64,000 nucleotides of DNA from Pseudomonas cichorii (GCF_015471405.1 NZ_BLVZ01000011.1:124001-188000), one strand, 5' to 3'. Counted from the stretch's first letter, positions 16,465 to 25,271 are shown. The notes: generated from the letters alone by a model not told the origin. Numbers and translations: made by a program.

Positions 16465-19038
16465 GTGAAAGGCAGTCAAAACGTGTCAAAGCAGTCTGTA
16501 ACCGCCACGAACCCGCTTCCGGCTGCAAGCCTGCAAGGCTTGTTTCCCGGCCTCCTCCTTGCCGTCGCAGGCTTGCTGTGCTCAGCGGTGCTGATCTGGT
16601 TTGCGCTGTTGAGCAACCCCCAGCAACAAAACCCGCTGACCCAAGCCTGGGGAAGCAGCCAGGCCTCGGCCGTCAATCTGGCCCTCAAGCAGATGAACGC
16701 CGACACCCAGGCTGCCGCCTCCAACGACGCTCTCGTACAAGCCCTGCAAAGCAAGGACACTGCTGCGCTGGCGGCACTGCAACACCAGCTCAGGTACTGG
16801 GATGGCCTGGTCGGTGCCCGAATCGATCCCAAAGGCCTGAATGACGTCGATCCGCAAGGCCCGCTGCCAGTGAGCTTTGCGACTCTGGATATGCTGAACG
16901 ACGCCGCCCAGGGCCAGACCGTACCTCCCGAAGCCCGCAAGCTGGGCGAACGCTGGGTGATCTACAGCGCAGCACCGGTGCGGGCCAGCCCGACACAACC
17001 GGTCATTGGCACCCTGTTGCTGGCGTTCGATCCACAACGCTTGCTCAACGCACTGCCGGTCATGCCTGACGAGGCCGGAAAAATCGTTCTGAGCCAGCAA
17101 TTCGGTACAGGGCAAGAGCAGGTTTTCCTGCAACGCGGGGAAGCAGACAACGGCAAGCCGTTGAGCTTCGATACGGGTCATGCCAACTGGAAACTCGAAT
17201 TCACCCCTGGCTCATCACTGCAATCTTCACCTTCCCTGCTGCTTCTGTTAGTGGCGGCAATCATTGCTCTGGCTGGCGTATTACTGGGGCTGCACTTTAA
17301 TGAAAGGGCTCTGCAACGGCGTATTTGCGAGGATGCACGGCAACTGAATCAGCTGCTTCAAGAACTCTCGGACGGAAAAACCGTCAAACCCTTCGGTTTG
17401 AGCCTTGAGGCACTCAACAGTCTGGCTCAGGCCCTTGCCCGCTTTTCGCCTCGCGGCCAGCCACAGCCGGTCGTGAACGAGGAGTCGGACGCCGCAAGCA
17501 GTACGAGAAACAGTGTTTCGACCCCATTCACAGCACCTGACGCCCAATGGACAGATCCGCTGTTTCAAGATACCGATATTCTTGATATCGACCTTCTCGA
17601 CGAAAACCAGGACTTCCTGAGATCGGAGCATCCCCCAGTTATGAGCAGCCAAGAATCCACGGCACCTAAACTTCCCGACAATATTTTCCGCGCCTATGAC
17701 ATCCGCGGCGTGGTCGGGGATACCCTCAATGCTGAAACGGCTTATTGGATCGGTCGCGCCATAGGCTCCGAAAGCCTGGCCCAGAACGAGCCGAACGTCA
17801 GTGTTGGACGCGACGGACGTCTTTCAGGTCCTGAACTGGTGCAACAACTGATTCAAGGCCTGCACGACAGCGGCTGCCACGTCAGCGATGTCGGCCTGGT
17901 GCCAACCCCTGCGCTTTACTATGCGGCCAATGTGCTGGCTGGCAAGACCGGCGTCATGTTGACCGGCAGCCACAACCCCAAGGACTACAACGGCTTCAAG
18001 ATCGTCATTGCTGGCGACACCCTGGCCAACGAGCAGATCCAGGCGCTGCACGAACGCATCAAGACCAACAACCTGACTTCCCAGAAAGGCAGCATCACCA
18101 AGGTCGACATCCTTGATCGCTACTTCCAGCAGATCAAGAACGACATCGTGCTGGCTCGCAAACTGAAAGTCGTGGTCGACTGCGGCAACGGCGCAGCCGG
18201 TGTAATCGCCCCGCAACTGATCGAAGCCCTGGGCTGTGAAGTGATCTCCCTGTTCGCGGAAGTCGACGGCAACTTCCCCAACCACCACCCGGACCCGGGC
18301 AAGCTGGAAAACCTCGAAGACCTGATCGCCAAGGTCAAGGAAACAGGTGCAGACCTGGGCCTGGCCTTCGACGGCGACGGCGACCGTGTGGGTGTGGTGA
18401 CCAACAAAGGCAATGTGGTCTACCCCGACCGCCTGCTGATGCTCTTCGCGCTGGACGTGCTGAAACGCAATCCGGGCGCCGATATCATTTTCGACGTGAA
18501 ATGCACCCGCCGCCTGACCCCGCTGATCAGCGAGCACGGTGGTCGTCCGGTCATGTGGAAAACCGGCCACTCCCTGATCAAGAAAGAGATGAAAAAGAGC
18601 GGTGCGCTGCTCGCTGGCGAGATGAGCGGCCATATCTTCTTCAAGGAGCGCTGGTTCGGTTTCGACGACGGTATCTACAGTGCTGCACGCCTGCTGGAAA
18701 TCCTCAGCCAGGAATCCCAGAGCGCCGAAGACCTGTTCGAGACCTTCCCGAACGACATTTCTACGCCTGAGATCAACATTAAGGTGACCGATGTCACCAA
18801 GTTCAGCATCATTGAGGCCCTTGAGAAAGACGCCCAGTGGGGCGACGCTAAACTGACCAGCATCGACGGTGTGCGCGTGGACTATCCGAACGGCTGGGGC
18901 CTGGTACGTGCTTCCAATACTACACCAGTGCTGGTATTGCGCTTCGAGGCTGAAACCGAAGCCGAATTGCAGCGTATCAAGGATGTTTTCCACGCCGAGA
19001 TCAAGAAAGTTGCACCGGATCTCAAACTTCCGTTCTGA
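16465..19038 (+). CDS. algC: Phosphomannomutase/phosphoglucomutase with long membrane-anchored N-terminal extension
   Basis: An 857-residue protein. The last 465 residues (from about 393) are the classical AlgC enzyme: DNIFRAYDIRGVVGDTLNAE, the phosphoserine loop MLTGSHNPKDYNGFK, the metal loop FDGDGDRVGV and the sugar loop AGEMSGH. It interconverts mannose-6-P/mannose-1-P and glucose-6-P/glucose-1-P for alginate, LPS, rhamnolipid and GDP-D-rhamnose. The first 390 residues hold two transmembrane segments (about 24-50 and 257-277) flanking a periplasmic domain, then an acidic linker. GTG at 16465 is chosen because AGGAGAGG lies just upstream. The extension also occurs in other Pseudomonas AlgC proteins (PAO1 long form, about 868 residues, from memory). 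Confidence 0.93.
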   Translation: MKGSQNVSKQSVTATNPLPAASLQGLFPGLLLAVAGLLCSAVLIWFALLSNPQQQNPLTQAWGSSQASAVNLALKQMNADTQAAASNDALVQALQSKDTAALAALQHQLRYWDGLVGARIDPKGLNDVDPQGPLPVSFATLDMLNDAAQGQTVPPEARKLGERWVIYSAAPVRASPTQPVIGTLLLAFDPQRLLNALPVMPDEAGKIVLSQQFGTGQEQVFLQRGEADNGKPLSFDTGHANWKLEFTPGSSLQSSPSLLLLLVAAIIALAGVLLGLHFNERALQRRICEDARQLNQLLQELSDGKTVKPFGLSLEALNSLAQALARFSPRGQPQPVVNEESDAASSTRNSVSTPFTAPDAQWTDPLFQDTDILDIDLLDENQDFLRSEHPPVMSSQESTAPKLPDNIFRAYDIRGVVGDTLNAETAYWIGRAIGSESLAQNEPNVSVGRDGRLSGPELVQQLIQGLHDSGCHVSDVGLVPTPALYYAANVLAGKTGVMLTGSHNPKDYNGFKIVIAGDTLANEQIQALHERIKTNNLTSQKGSITKVDILDRYFQQIKNDIVLARKLKVVVDCGNGAAGVIAPQLIEALGCEVISLFAEVDGNFPNHHPDPGKLENLEDLIAKVKETGADLGLAFDGDGDRVGVVTNKGNVVYPDRLLMLFALDVLKRNPGADIIFDVKCTRRLTPLISEHGGRPVMWKTGHSLIKKEMKKSGALLAGEMSGHIFFKERWFGFDDGIYSAARLLEILSQESQSAEDLFETFPNDISTPEINIKVTDVTKFSIIEALEKDAQWGDAKLTSIDGVRVDYPNGWGLVRASNTTPVLVLRFEAETEAELQRIKDVFHAEIKKVAPDLKLPF

Positions 19039-19067
19039 TTGTTTTTTCCTTTTGACTGGAGCCCTGA

Positions 19068-19973
19068 ATGACCCTCGACCGTGATGCCGCCTCTAATGTA
19101 GCCAAGGTTCTATCCGAAGCGCTGCCTTACATTCGCCGCTTCGTCGGCAAGACGCTGGTAATCAAGTACGGCGGCAACGCCATGGAGAGCGAGGAGCTGA
19201 AAACCGGCTTCGCGCGCGACATCGTGCTGATGAAAGCGGTAGGCATCAACCCGGTGGTCGTTCACGGCGGCGGCCCTCAAATCGGTGATCTGCTCAAGCG
19301 CCTGTCCATCGAGAGCCACTTCATCGATGGCATGCGCGTCACCGATGCCCAGACCATGGACGTGGTGGAAATGGTCCTGGGCGGCCAGGTCAACAAGGAC
19401 ATCGTCAACCTGATCAACCGTCATGGCGGCAGCGCGATTGGCCTGACCGGCAAGGACGCTGAACTGATTCGTGCGCGCAAGCTCACCGTCAGCCGCCAGA
19501 CACCAGAAATGACCAAGCCTGAAATCATCGACATCGGCCACGTGGGCGAAGTCGTGGGCGTCAACACCGAACTGCTGAACATGCTGGTCAAAGGCGACTT
19601 CATCCCGGTCATCGCACCTATCGGTGTCGGCCCGGACGGCGAGTCCTACAACATCAACGCCGACCTGGTTGCCGGCAAGGTTGCAGAAGCCCTCAAGGCC
19701 GAAAAACTGATGCTGCTGACCAACATCGCCGGCCTGATGGACAAGCAAGGTGAAGTCCTCACCGGCCTGACCACCGAGCAGGTAGACAGCCTGATCGCCG
19801 ACGGCACCATCTACGGCGGCATGCTGCCCAAGATCCGCTGCGCACTGGAAGCAGTCCAGGGCGGCGTTCACAGCTCGCACATCATCGACGGCCGCGTACC
19901 CAACGCCGTCCTGCTGGAAATCTTCACCGACAGCGGCGTCGGCACGTTGATTACCAACCGCAAGCGTCACTGA
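19068..19973 (+). CDS. argB: Acetylglutamate kinase
   Basis: A 301-residue amino-acid kinase that phosphorylates N-acetylglutamate in arginine synthesis. Visible motifs are KTLVIKYGGNAM (ATP site), VVHGGGPQIGDLL (substrate loop) and the C-terminal GGMLPKI and VGTLIT. The N-terminal helix region (residues 1-25, RDAASNVAKVLSEALPYIRR) is the extension found in arginine-sensitive hexameric enzymes, so feedback inhibition by arginine is expected. It follows algC by 29 bases and is ended by a terminator at 19994-20026. Confidence 0.97.
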   Translation: MTLDRDAASNVAKVLSEALPYIRRFVGKTLVIKYGGNAMESEELKTGFARDIVLMKAVGINPVVVHGGGPQIGDLLKRLSIESHFIDGMRVTDAQTMDVVEMVLGGQVNKDIVNLINRHGGSAIGLTGKDAELIRARKLTVSRQTPEMTKPEIIDIGHVGEVVGVNTELLNMLVKGDFIPVIAPIGVGPDGESYNINADLVAGKVAEALKAEKLMLLTNIAGLMDKQGEVLTGLTTEQVDSLIADGTIYGGMLPKIRCALEAVQGGVHSSHIIDGRVPNAVLLEIFTDSGVGTLITNRKRH

Positions 19974-19993
19974 TTGCGATAAGAAGCGCCCAA

Positions 19994-20026
19994 AGCCCTG
20001 CCAGCTTTTGTTGGCGGGGCTTTTTT
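19994..20026 (+). terminator. Rho-independent terminator of argB
   Basis: AGCCCTGCCA pairs with TGGCGGGGCT (one G-T wobble) and is followed by TTTTTT. Confidence 0.85.
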
Positions 20027-20157
20027 ACAGGTGTCATGAATTCGGTGCTTCGTGGTCCCGTCGCCGGCAAGCCGCCTCCCACAGACGACACCGCTCTGAC
20101 TTGGCAACGCTTAACGAAGACAGAGCGAATGAATTCGCTTACCTGATCACCACTCCT

Positions 20158-21021
20158 CTACAAGTCCTCATTCCCGATCGACTTGAAGACTCGCAAGTTA
20201 CTCTCCTGCCCACCAATGCTTTGATTGACGCTACGGATCAGATTGGCCATGTCCGCCGCTGCTACCCGCAGATCCACGTCTGGCATATGCAGGATGTAGT
20301 TTGTCATCACATAAGCATCGTTGATCGCGTGTACCGAAGACAGGGACTGGAGCGGCCCCAGCGGTGCAACGATGCCTGCGGCCCGAAATTGTTCTTCATA
20401 CTCGATCACCGATTTGAAAGGTAAACCTTTACACAAGTCATCGGTCCCCAGGTACTTGTGAGTGCATTCGTGGATGAGCGTATCGACCAGGTCTTCCATC
20501 CGCGTACTCATTACTTTGTTGAACCGGAGATTGACGTCGCTGGAGTTGTGATACCCCGCTGGATTTGTGTTTAGGCAACCGTTAGTCGACGGTCCGCCGA
20601 ACAGAATGTGAGACAGCGGTTTTGTTACATAAGCAACCACCCCAGGCCCGGGGGGCTTTAGCCAGTGATAGCCAAACTCCGCCAAACGCAGGCCAGGCGA
20701 ACGCATACCAGCCAGCAATTGCTGCAACTTCAGGTTCAGAGCTTCCAGAGCCTCAAAAACCTGAGGGACCGAACTCAGGCGGAAGTGAACTACCAAATGC
20801 CGATAGAAGTCCGGATGTAGCATCTGCACCGACTCTTCGTCGTCAAAGCCTGAGTGTTGCGCCTCTCTGACCACATGAAGGGCGATTACCGCTCTCTCGA
20901 CAGCTTCGTGAACGGCTGCACGTGCCAGACGCATGGCTTCAGACAATTTGCTTAGCGCAGGGGGCGTAATCTCGTTGATGGCGATAATGTTCAGGCCGCC
21001 GATCTTATATTCCACTGCCAT
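20158..21021 (-). CDS. Putative aspzincin-type (M35/Lys-M35-like) metallopeptidase
   Basis: A 287-residue protein without signal peptide or membrane segments. Residues 184-195 read HECTHKYLGTDD: an HExxH zinc motif followed by GTDD, as in the aspzincin signature HExxH...GTxDxxYG of M35 deuterolysins and lysine-specific metallo-endopeptidases, where the Asp is the third zinc ligand. The usual YG is replaced by C-x-G. A later AINDAYVMTNYI (232-243) resembles the NADSYxxF segment of that family. The N-terminal 130 residues are unrecognised and largely helical. GGAG lies five bases before the ATG at 21021. The gene is alone between argB and the leader of a small gene, so it looks like an accessory insertion; it could be a secreted effector or toxin, but no secretion signal is visible. 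Confidence 0.6.
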   Translation of the reverse strand: MAVEYKIGGLNIIAINEITPPALSKLSEAMRLARAAVHEAVERAVIALHVVREAQHSGFDDEESVQMLHPDFYRHLVVHFRLSSVPQVFEALEALNLKLQQLLAGMRSPGLRLAEFGYHWLKPPGPGVVAYVTKPLSHILFGGPSTNGCLNTNPAGYHNSSDVNLRFNKVMSTRMEDLVDTLIHECTHKYLGTDDLCKGLPFKSVIEYEEQFRAAGIVAPLGPLQSLSSVHAINDAYVMTNYILHMPDVDLRVAAADMANLIRSVNQSIGGQESNLRVFKSIGNEDL

Positions 21022-21260
21022 GTGTGCTCCGGACCGGATGAGAGTAAGGACGATTGTGCATGACCATCCGTACGAACGGCCAGTTGATACTAGCCTCCGC
21101 CCCAGGTCGCCCAATAGAGGCGTATACCTGGAGTGACGCTTATCCGCCCCCGAACTCACGTCCAGGCACCTGATCGCAAGATGCCTCTCTTTCTCTTGAG
21201 TGAAACTTCCGAGACAATCTCGACCGCTTGCGCCTGTCTATTTCGGTAACTAGTCTGCGT

Positions 21261-21485
21261 CGGTCGCTGAAACTCAGCGATCGGGTTTAGCAGCCCGTTC
21301 TTATCAGGCGTACAGCGCTCCCATTACCCAAGGTGCTTTTGCAGCCCTGCGTTATGGTGGCCGTGCGTGGGGCATCTTCGGGTGCGCCGGGTTCCTGATA
21401 ACCGGTCTGCTAACCCGCGCATGGCTACCACCCACTCGTTTAGCAGCGAGGGTGTTGGCTTCTTTTAATTATCAGGAGTTACACC
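21261..21485 (+). promoter_or_regulatory. Long structured 5' leader with loop-loop complementarity
   Basis: The leader before the small gene at 21486 is full of hairpins: a 10-base-pair stem at 21261-21283 with loop AAC; CGGG-TTTAGCAG-CCCG at 21282-21297; a UUCG tetraloop hairpin GCATC-TTCG-GGTGC at 21372-21385; and CTCG-TTTAGCAG-CGAG at 21435-21450, extended by CACC/GGTG. The two hairpins at either end have the identical loop TTTAGCAG, and between them CTGCTAACCCG (21407-21417) is complementary to both loops and to the CGGG arm of the first. Thus alternative folds exclude each other, as in riboswitches or attenuators. The last hairpin is followed by CTTCTTTT, then AGGAG and the ATG. I recall similar leaders before related small genes in other Pseudomonas. 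The rest of the 464-base gap (21022-21260) shows nothing I can name. Confidence 0.55.
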
Positions 21486-21740
21486 ATGGTTAAAAAACTT
21501 GTTCCCGACCCGCCTGTTTTTGGGCTGTCTTCCCCGGACAACACCATCGACTGCCATGAAACCCAACTGGCCCATGTCTCAGACCTTTTGCGCTGCGCAG
21601 GTGCGACGGCCTATGAAGGTGGCGATGCGTTGAATGGCCAGCAGCGAGACCTGATTATGGCTTCAATGCACTTGATCAGTCAGGCTCAGGGGGTGATTGA
21701 CCAGATGCTTGATACCCCCGTCTCCAACAGACGAAGTTGA
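21486..21740 (+). CDS. DUF3077/DUF6124-type small Pseudomonas protein
   Basis: An 84-residue protein starting MVKKLVPDPPVFGLSSPDNT, with the central segment VSDLLRCAGATAYEGGDAL followed by a helix. This pattern (short proline-rich start, then a helix with C-A-x-x-T/A-A-Y-E) is typical of a family of small proteins found in many copies in Pseudomonas genomes and annotated as DUF3077 or DUF6124. No function is known. AGGAG is seven bases from the ATG. Its main oddity is the long folded leader upstream, which implies tight post-transcriptional control. A REP-like inverted pair follows. Confidence 0.65.
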   Translation: MVKKLVPDPPVFGLSSPDNTIDCHETQLAHVSDLLRCAGATAYEGGDALNGQQRDLIMASMHLISQAQGVIDQMLDTPVSNRRS

Positions 21741-21745
21741 AACAT

Positions 21746-21801
21746 CTTCGCGAATGAATTCGCTCCTACCCGAACGCTGCAGGAGCGAATTCATTCGCGA
21801 A
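21746..21801. repeat. Inverted REP-like pair
   Basis: CTTCGCGAATGAATTCGCTC and GGAGCGAATTCATTCGCGAA face each other across about 15 bases, between two convergent genes. The hairpin may serve as a shared terminator. Confidence 0.85.
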
Positions 21802-21817
21802 AACGCCAGACACCACC

Positions 21818-22417
21818 TTACCTGAGCAACTTCTCCACCCGAGCCCGATCCTCGGCAAAGCTTGCCTCGGCCTGGACGCGGGATGTCTGGTAGCGGGTGA
21901 TGTCGGCCTGAATACGCTGTTGCTGCTCCTGCACGTCGTTCAACTGATCGATGAGGGCCTGGGGAATCGGGCGACCGGCGCGTTCCAGGTCGGCGGCCTG
22001 GCTTTGCATGTTGCGTTGCTGGGCGGTAAGGCCCTGGATATTGCCTTGGGCCACACCAATCAACGCATCCAGCTCGGCCAGTTTGCGGGCCTTGACGCGG
22101 TCCACCTCTTCGACGCTGCTGTAGAGGCTCAGCAATTGCGCATCGGCGCTGGCCTGAACCTTGTCGGCTTCGGCCTGCCGGATCTGTTCGGCGGTGGGTG
22201 CGGGCGGTACGACCTGCACCACTCGCCCTCGGGCGTTGAGCACTTCGTAGCCTTTGGCGACATACTCCGGCGGCACGCCCTGACGATCCAGTACGGTCAC
22301 GCCGCGGCTGTCGATATAGCGATAGAACAGAACGTCAGCCGTATCCGCAGCCAGAGCCGCCACGGGCGTCAGTACGCCCAATGACAGCAAAAGCCCCAGC
22401 GCATTCAGCAAACGCAT
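21818..22417 (-). CDS. DUF4124-domain periplasmic protein with coiled coil
   Basis: A 199-residue protein with a Sec signal peptide (1-23, cleaved after ALA). Residues 28-65 (FYRYIDSRGVTVLDRQGVPP) form a DUF4124 domain, a short beta motif named for its YxWxDxxGxxxY pattern. From about residue 75 to the end it is a charged helical region rich in Q, A and E with heptad spacing, likely a coiled coil. No enzymatic motif is visible. It lies 44 bases downstream of pyrE on the same strand and may be cotranscribed. Confidence 0.8.
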   Translation of the reverse strand: MRLLNALGLLLSLGVLTPVAALAADTADVLFYRYIDSRGVTVLDRQGVPPEYVAKGYEVLNARGRVVQVVPPAPTAEQIRQAEADKVQASADAQLLSLYSSVEEVDRVKARKLAELDALIGVAQGNIQGLTAQQRNMQSQAADLERAGRPIPQALIDQLNDVQEQQQRIQADITRYQTSRVQAEASFAEDRARVEKLLR

Positions 22418-22461
22418 GTCGAATCCCGATCACAGCCAGCGACAGCCATACACTCCCCTTG

Positions 22462-23103
22462 TCAGATTCCGTATTGCGCCCTGTAGGCTTCAACCGCAGG
22501 CAAGTGCTGCTTGAGCTGCGGATCGTCTGCAAGGAATTGTAGAACCTGATTGAGGGATACGATGCTCACGACCGGGATCCCGAAGTCACGTTCGACTTCC
22601 TGGATGGCCGAAAGCTCGCCATTGCCGCGTTCCTGACGATTGAGTGCGATCAGAACACCGGCCGCGGTTGCGTCCTGGCCCTTGATGATCTGCATGACCT
22701 CGCGAATCGCGGTGCCGGCGGTGATCACGTCGTCGATGATCAGCACGTTACCGGTCAACGGTGCGCCAACCAGGCTGCCGCCTTCGCCGTGTGCCTTGGC
22801 CTCTTTGCGGTTGAAACACCAGGGCAGATCCATGCCGTGATGTTCAGCCAAAGCCACGGCTGTCGCGGCCGCCAGAGGAATACCCTTGTAGGCCGGCCCG
22901 AACAGGACGTCGAAGGAAATGCCACTGTCGACCACCGCTGCGGCATAGAAACGCCCCAGCTGAGACAGGGCCGAACCGCTGTTGAACAGACCGGCGTTGA
23001 AGAAATACGGACTGGTGCGCCCGGACTTGAGAGTGAACTCACCGAAGCGCAAAACGCCGCGATCGATGGCAAAACGAATGAAATCGCGTTGATACGCTTG
23101 CAT
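22462..23103 (-). CDS. pyrE: Orotate phosphoribosyltransferase
   Basis: A 213-residue enzyme that makes OMP from orotate and PRPP in pyrimidine synthesis. The PRPP-binding motif VLIIDDVITAGTA and the N-terminal FTLKSGRTSPYFFNAG are complete. The start at 23103 gives MQAYQRDFIRFAI, the standard N-terminus; seven extra in-frame codons upstream are not needed. It is divergent from crc across 82 bases, the usual pyrE/crc layout in Pseudomonas. Confidence 0.97.
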   Translation of the reverse strand: MQAYQRDFIRFAIDRGVLRFGEFTLKSGRTSPYFFNAGLFNSGSALSQLGRFYAAAVVDSGISFDVLFGPAYKGIPLAAATAVALAEHHGMDLPWCFNRKEAKAHGEGGSLVGAPLTGNVLIIDDVITAGTAIREVMQIIKGQDATAAGVLIALNRQERGNGELSAIQEVERDFGIPVVSIVSLNQVLQFLADDPQLKQHLPAVEAYRAQYGI

Positions 23104-23185
23104 GAAAAAAGCCCCGAATACCACGGATTTAGCTAAATAGGTAGAGCTCGGGTATCATACACGCACGTGATTTTTGGGGCCATTT

Positions 23186-23965
23186 ATGCGGATCATCAGT
23201 GTGAACGTGAATGGCATTCAGGCTGCAGTCGAGCGTGGTTTGCTCAGTTGGCTGCAAGCTCAGAATGCCGACGTCATCTGTCTACAGGACACCCGCGCCT
23301 CCACCTTTGAACTGGATGATCCAGCCTTCCAACTGGATGGCTACTTCCTCTATGCCTGCGAAGCCGAAGTTCCAGCCCAGGGTGGTGTGGCGCTGTATTC
23401 GCGGTTGCAACCGAAGGCGGTAATCAGCGGCCTGGGCTTTGAAACAGCCGACCGCTACGGGCGTTACCTGCAAGCAGATTTCGATAAAGTCAGTATTGCA
23501 ACCCTGCTTTTCCCGTCGGGAATGAACGGGGACGAAGACTTGAATCAGAAATTCAAGCTCATGGACGACTTCGCCAAGTACATGGACAAGCAACGCCGCA
23601 AGCGTCGCGAGTACATCTACTGCGGCTCGTTCTATGTGGCGCAGCAGAAGCTCGACATCAAGAACTGGCGTGACAGCCAGCAATCTCCTGGTTTCCTGGC
23701 ACCGGAACGCGCCTGGATGGACGAGATTGTCGGCACCATGGGTTATGTCGACGCCCTGCGTGAAGTCAACCGTGAAGGCGATCAGTACAGCTGGTGGCCC
23801 GACAGCGAGCAGGCCGAGATGCTGAATCTGGGCTGGCGCTTCGACTATCAGATCCTGACACCGGGTCTGCGTCGTTTCGTGCGCAGCGCCCGCTTGCCGC
23901 GTCAGCCACGCTTCTCGCAGCATGCGCCGCTGATCGTGGACTACGACTGGACCCTGACGATCTGA
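23186..23965 (+). CDS. crc: Catabolite repression control protein
   Basis: Crc works with Hfq to block translation of mRNAs for less preferred carbon sources. The 259-residue length equals that of P. aeruginosa Crc. It has the exonuclease III/EEP fold (MRIISVNVNGIQAAVERGLL at the start, YDWTLTI at the end), but Pseudomonas Crc has no nuclease activity. The ATG at 23186 gives the normal N-terminus. In this strain it probably controls several pathways in this window, such as polyamine and uronate use. A strong terminator follows. Confidence 0.97.
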   Translation: MRIISVNVNGIQAAVERGLLSWLQAQNADVICLQDTRASTFELDDPAFQLDGYFLYACEAEVPAQGGVALYSRLQPKAVISGLGFETADRYGRYLQADFDKVSIATLLFPSGMNGDEDLNQKFKLMDDFAKYMDKQRRKRREYIYCGSFYVAQQKLDIKNWRDSQQSPGFLAPERAWMDEIVGTMGYVDALREVNREGDQYSWWPDSEQAEMLNLGWRFDYQILTPGLRRFVRSARLPRQPRFSQHAPLIVDYDWTLTI

Positions 23966-24014
23966 CCCGGACCATCCGGCCCCATGAGAATCAGGCCTTT
24001 GCCGGTCGATAGAG

Positions 24015-24046
24015 AAAATGCCCGTATCGCAAGGTACGGGCATTTT
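24015..24046 (+). terminator. Rho-independent terminator of crc
   Basis: AAAATGCCCGTA and TACGGGCATTTT form a 12-base-pair stem with an 8-base loop and a T run. Confidence 0.9.
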
Positions 24047-24224
24047 TCTTGCGCGTTATAACGCTCTGCGCCCATAACGCCCGCGTGCAGTTTCAATTCC
24101 GATCTATAGTAGTGACTTCAGTTTGGCTAAAACCTGTTGTGCAGGAATGGCAGGTCTCGCCGAAAGCATGAACACATGGCTATGTAATTCATCAGGACCA
24201 GCCATCCCAGACCGGAATCCAGAC

Positions 24225-25271
24225 ATGAATGCACCGAAAGAATCCGTCATCATCACAGGCATCACGGGCCAGGATGGCGCTTATCTGACTCAATTGCTGT
24301 TGGAAAAGGGCTACAAGGTTTACGGCACTTATCGCCGTACCAGTTCAGTCACCTTCTGGCGTCTTGAAGAGCTTGGAGTCACTAACCATCCCAACCTGCA
24401 CCTCGTCGAGCATGACCTTACGGATCTGAGCGCAAGCATTCGCCTCCTGCAAAAAGCCGAACCTACACAAATCTACAACCTTGCGGCCCAGAGTTTTGTG
24501 GGCGTTTCCTTCGACCAGCCGCTGACTACAGCCGAAATTACCGGGCTGGGCGCCGTCAACCTGCTGGAAGCCATCCGCATCGTCAACCCGAAGATCCGCT
24601 TCTATCAGGCCTCGACTTCGGAGATGTTCGGCAAGGTGCAGCAGGTCCCACAAACCGAAGAGACCTCGTTCTACCCTCGCAGCCCTTATGGCGTGGCGAA
24701 GCTTTATGCGCACTGGATGACGATCAACTATCGCGAGTCCTATGGCATCTTTGGTTCGAGCGGCATTCTGTTCAACCACGAGTCGCCACTGCGCGGTAAA
24801 GAATTCGTGACCCGCAAGATTACCGATGCCGTGGCGCGGATCTCCCTGGGCATGCAGGACGTGCTGGAACTGGGGAACATGGACGCCAAACGCGACTGGG
24901 GCTTCGCCAAGGAATATGTAGAAGGCATGTGGCGCATGTTGCAGGCTGACGAGCCGGACACCTTCGTACTGGCCACCAATCGCACTGAAACCGTTCGTGA
25001 CTTCGTGTCGATGGCCTTCAAGGCCGTCGATATCCATCTGGACTGGAAAGGCAGTGCCGACAATGAGCACGGCATCGACACCCGCACCGGCAAGACCGTG
25101 ATCCGGGTCAATCCGAAGTTCTATCGCCCGGCCGAGGTCGAACTGTTGATCGGCAATCCTGAAAAAGCCAAGCGTGTGCTGGGCTGGCAAGCCAGTACCA
25201 ACCTGGAACAACTCTGCCAGTTGATGGTGGAAACAGATTTGAAGCGCAACAAGAACGGCACTTCATTCTGA
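24225..25271 (+). CDS. gmd: GDP-mannose 4,6-dehydratase
   Basis: A 348-residue extended SDR enzyme that converts GDP-D-mannose to GDP-4-keto-6-deoxy-D-mannose, the first step to GDP-D-rhamnose. The NADP motif TGITGQDGAYLTQLLL, the catalytic T/S-x-E and Y-x3-K (STSEMFG; YGVAKLYAHW), and the GMD-specific RTSSVTFWRLEELG are present. The start at 24225 gives MNAPKESVIITGI; the upstream in-frame codons are not family-like. The mannose-1-phosphate precursor depends on algC at 16465. The reductase rmd lies convergent 48 bases away rather than in the same operon. Confidence 0.95.
   Translation: MNAPKESVIITGITGQDGAYLTQLLLEKGYKVYGTYRRTSSVTFWRLEELGVTNHPNLHLVEHDLTDLSASIRLLQKAEPTQIYNLAAQSFVGVSFDQPLTTAEITGLGAVNLLEAIRIVNPKIRFYQASTSEMFGKVQQVPQTEETSFYPRSPYGVAKLYAHWMTINYRESYGIFGSSGILFNHESPLRGKEFVTRKITDAVARISLGMQDVLELGNMDAKRDWGFAKEYVEGMWRMLQADEPDTFVLATNRTETVRDFVSMAFKAVDIHLDWKGSADNEHGIDTRTGKTVIRVNPKFYRPAEVELLIGNPEKAKRVLGWQASTNLEQLCQLMVETDLKRNKNGTSF

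Noticed and set aside
21364..21395. A possible hrp box for the metallopeptidase gene on the minus strand (GGAACC at 21395-21390 and CCACGCA at 21370-21364)
   Set aside because: The spacer is 19 bases, against 15-16 in real hrp boxes, the distance to the start codon is about 350 bases, and both parts lie within the folded leader of the gene on the other strand.
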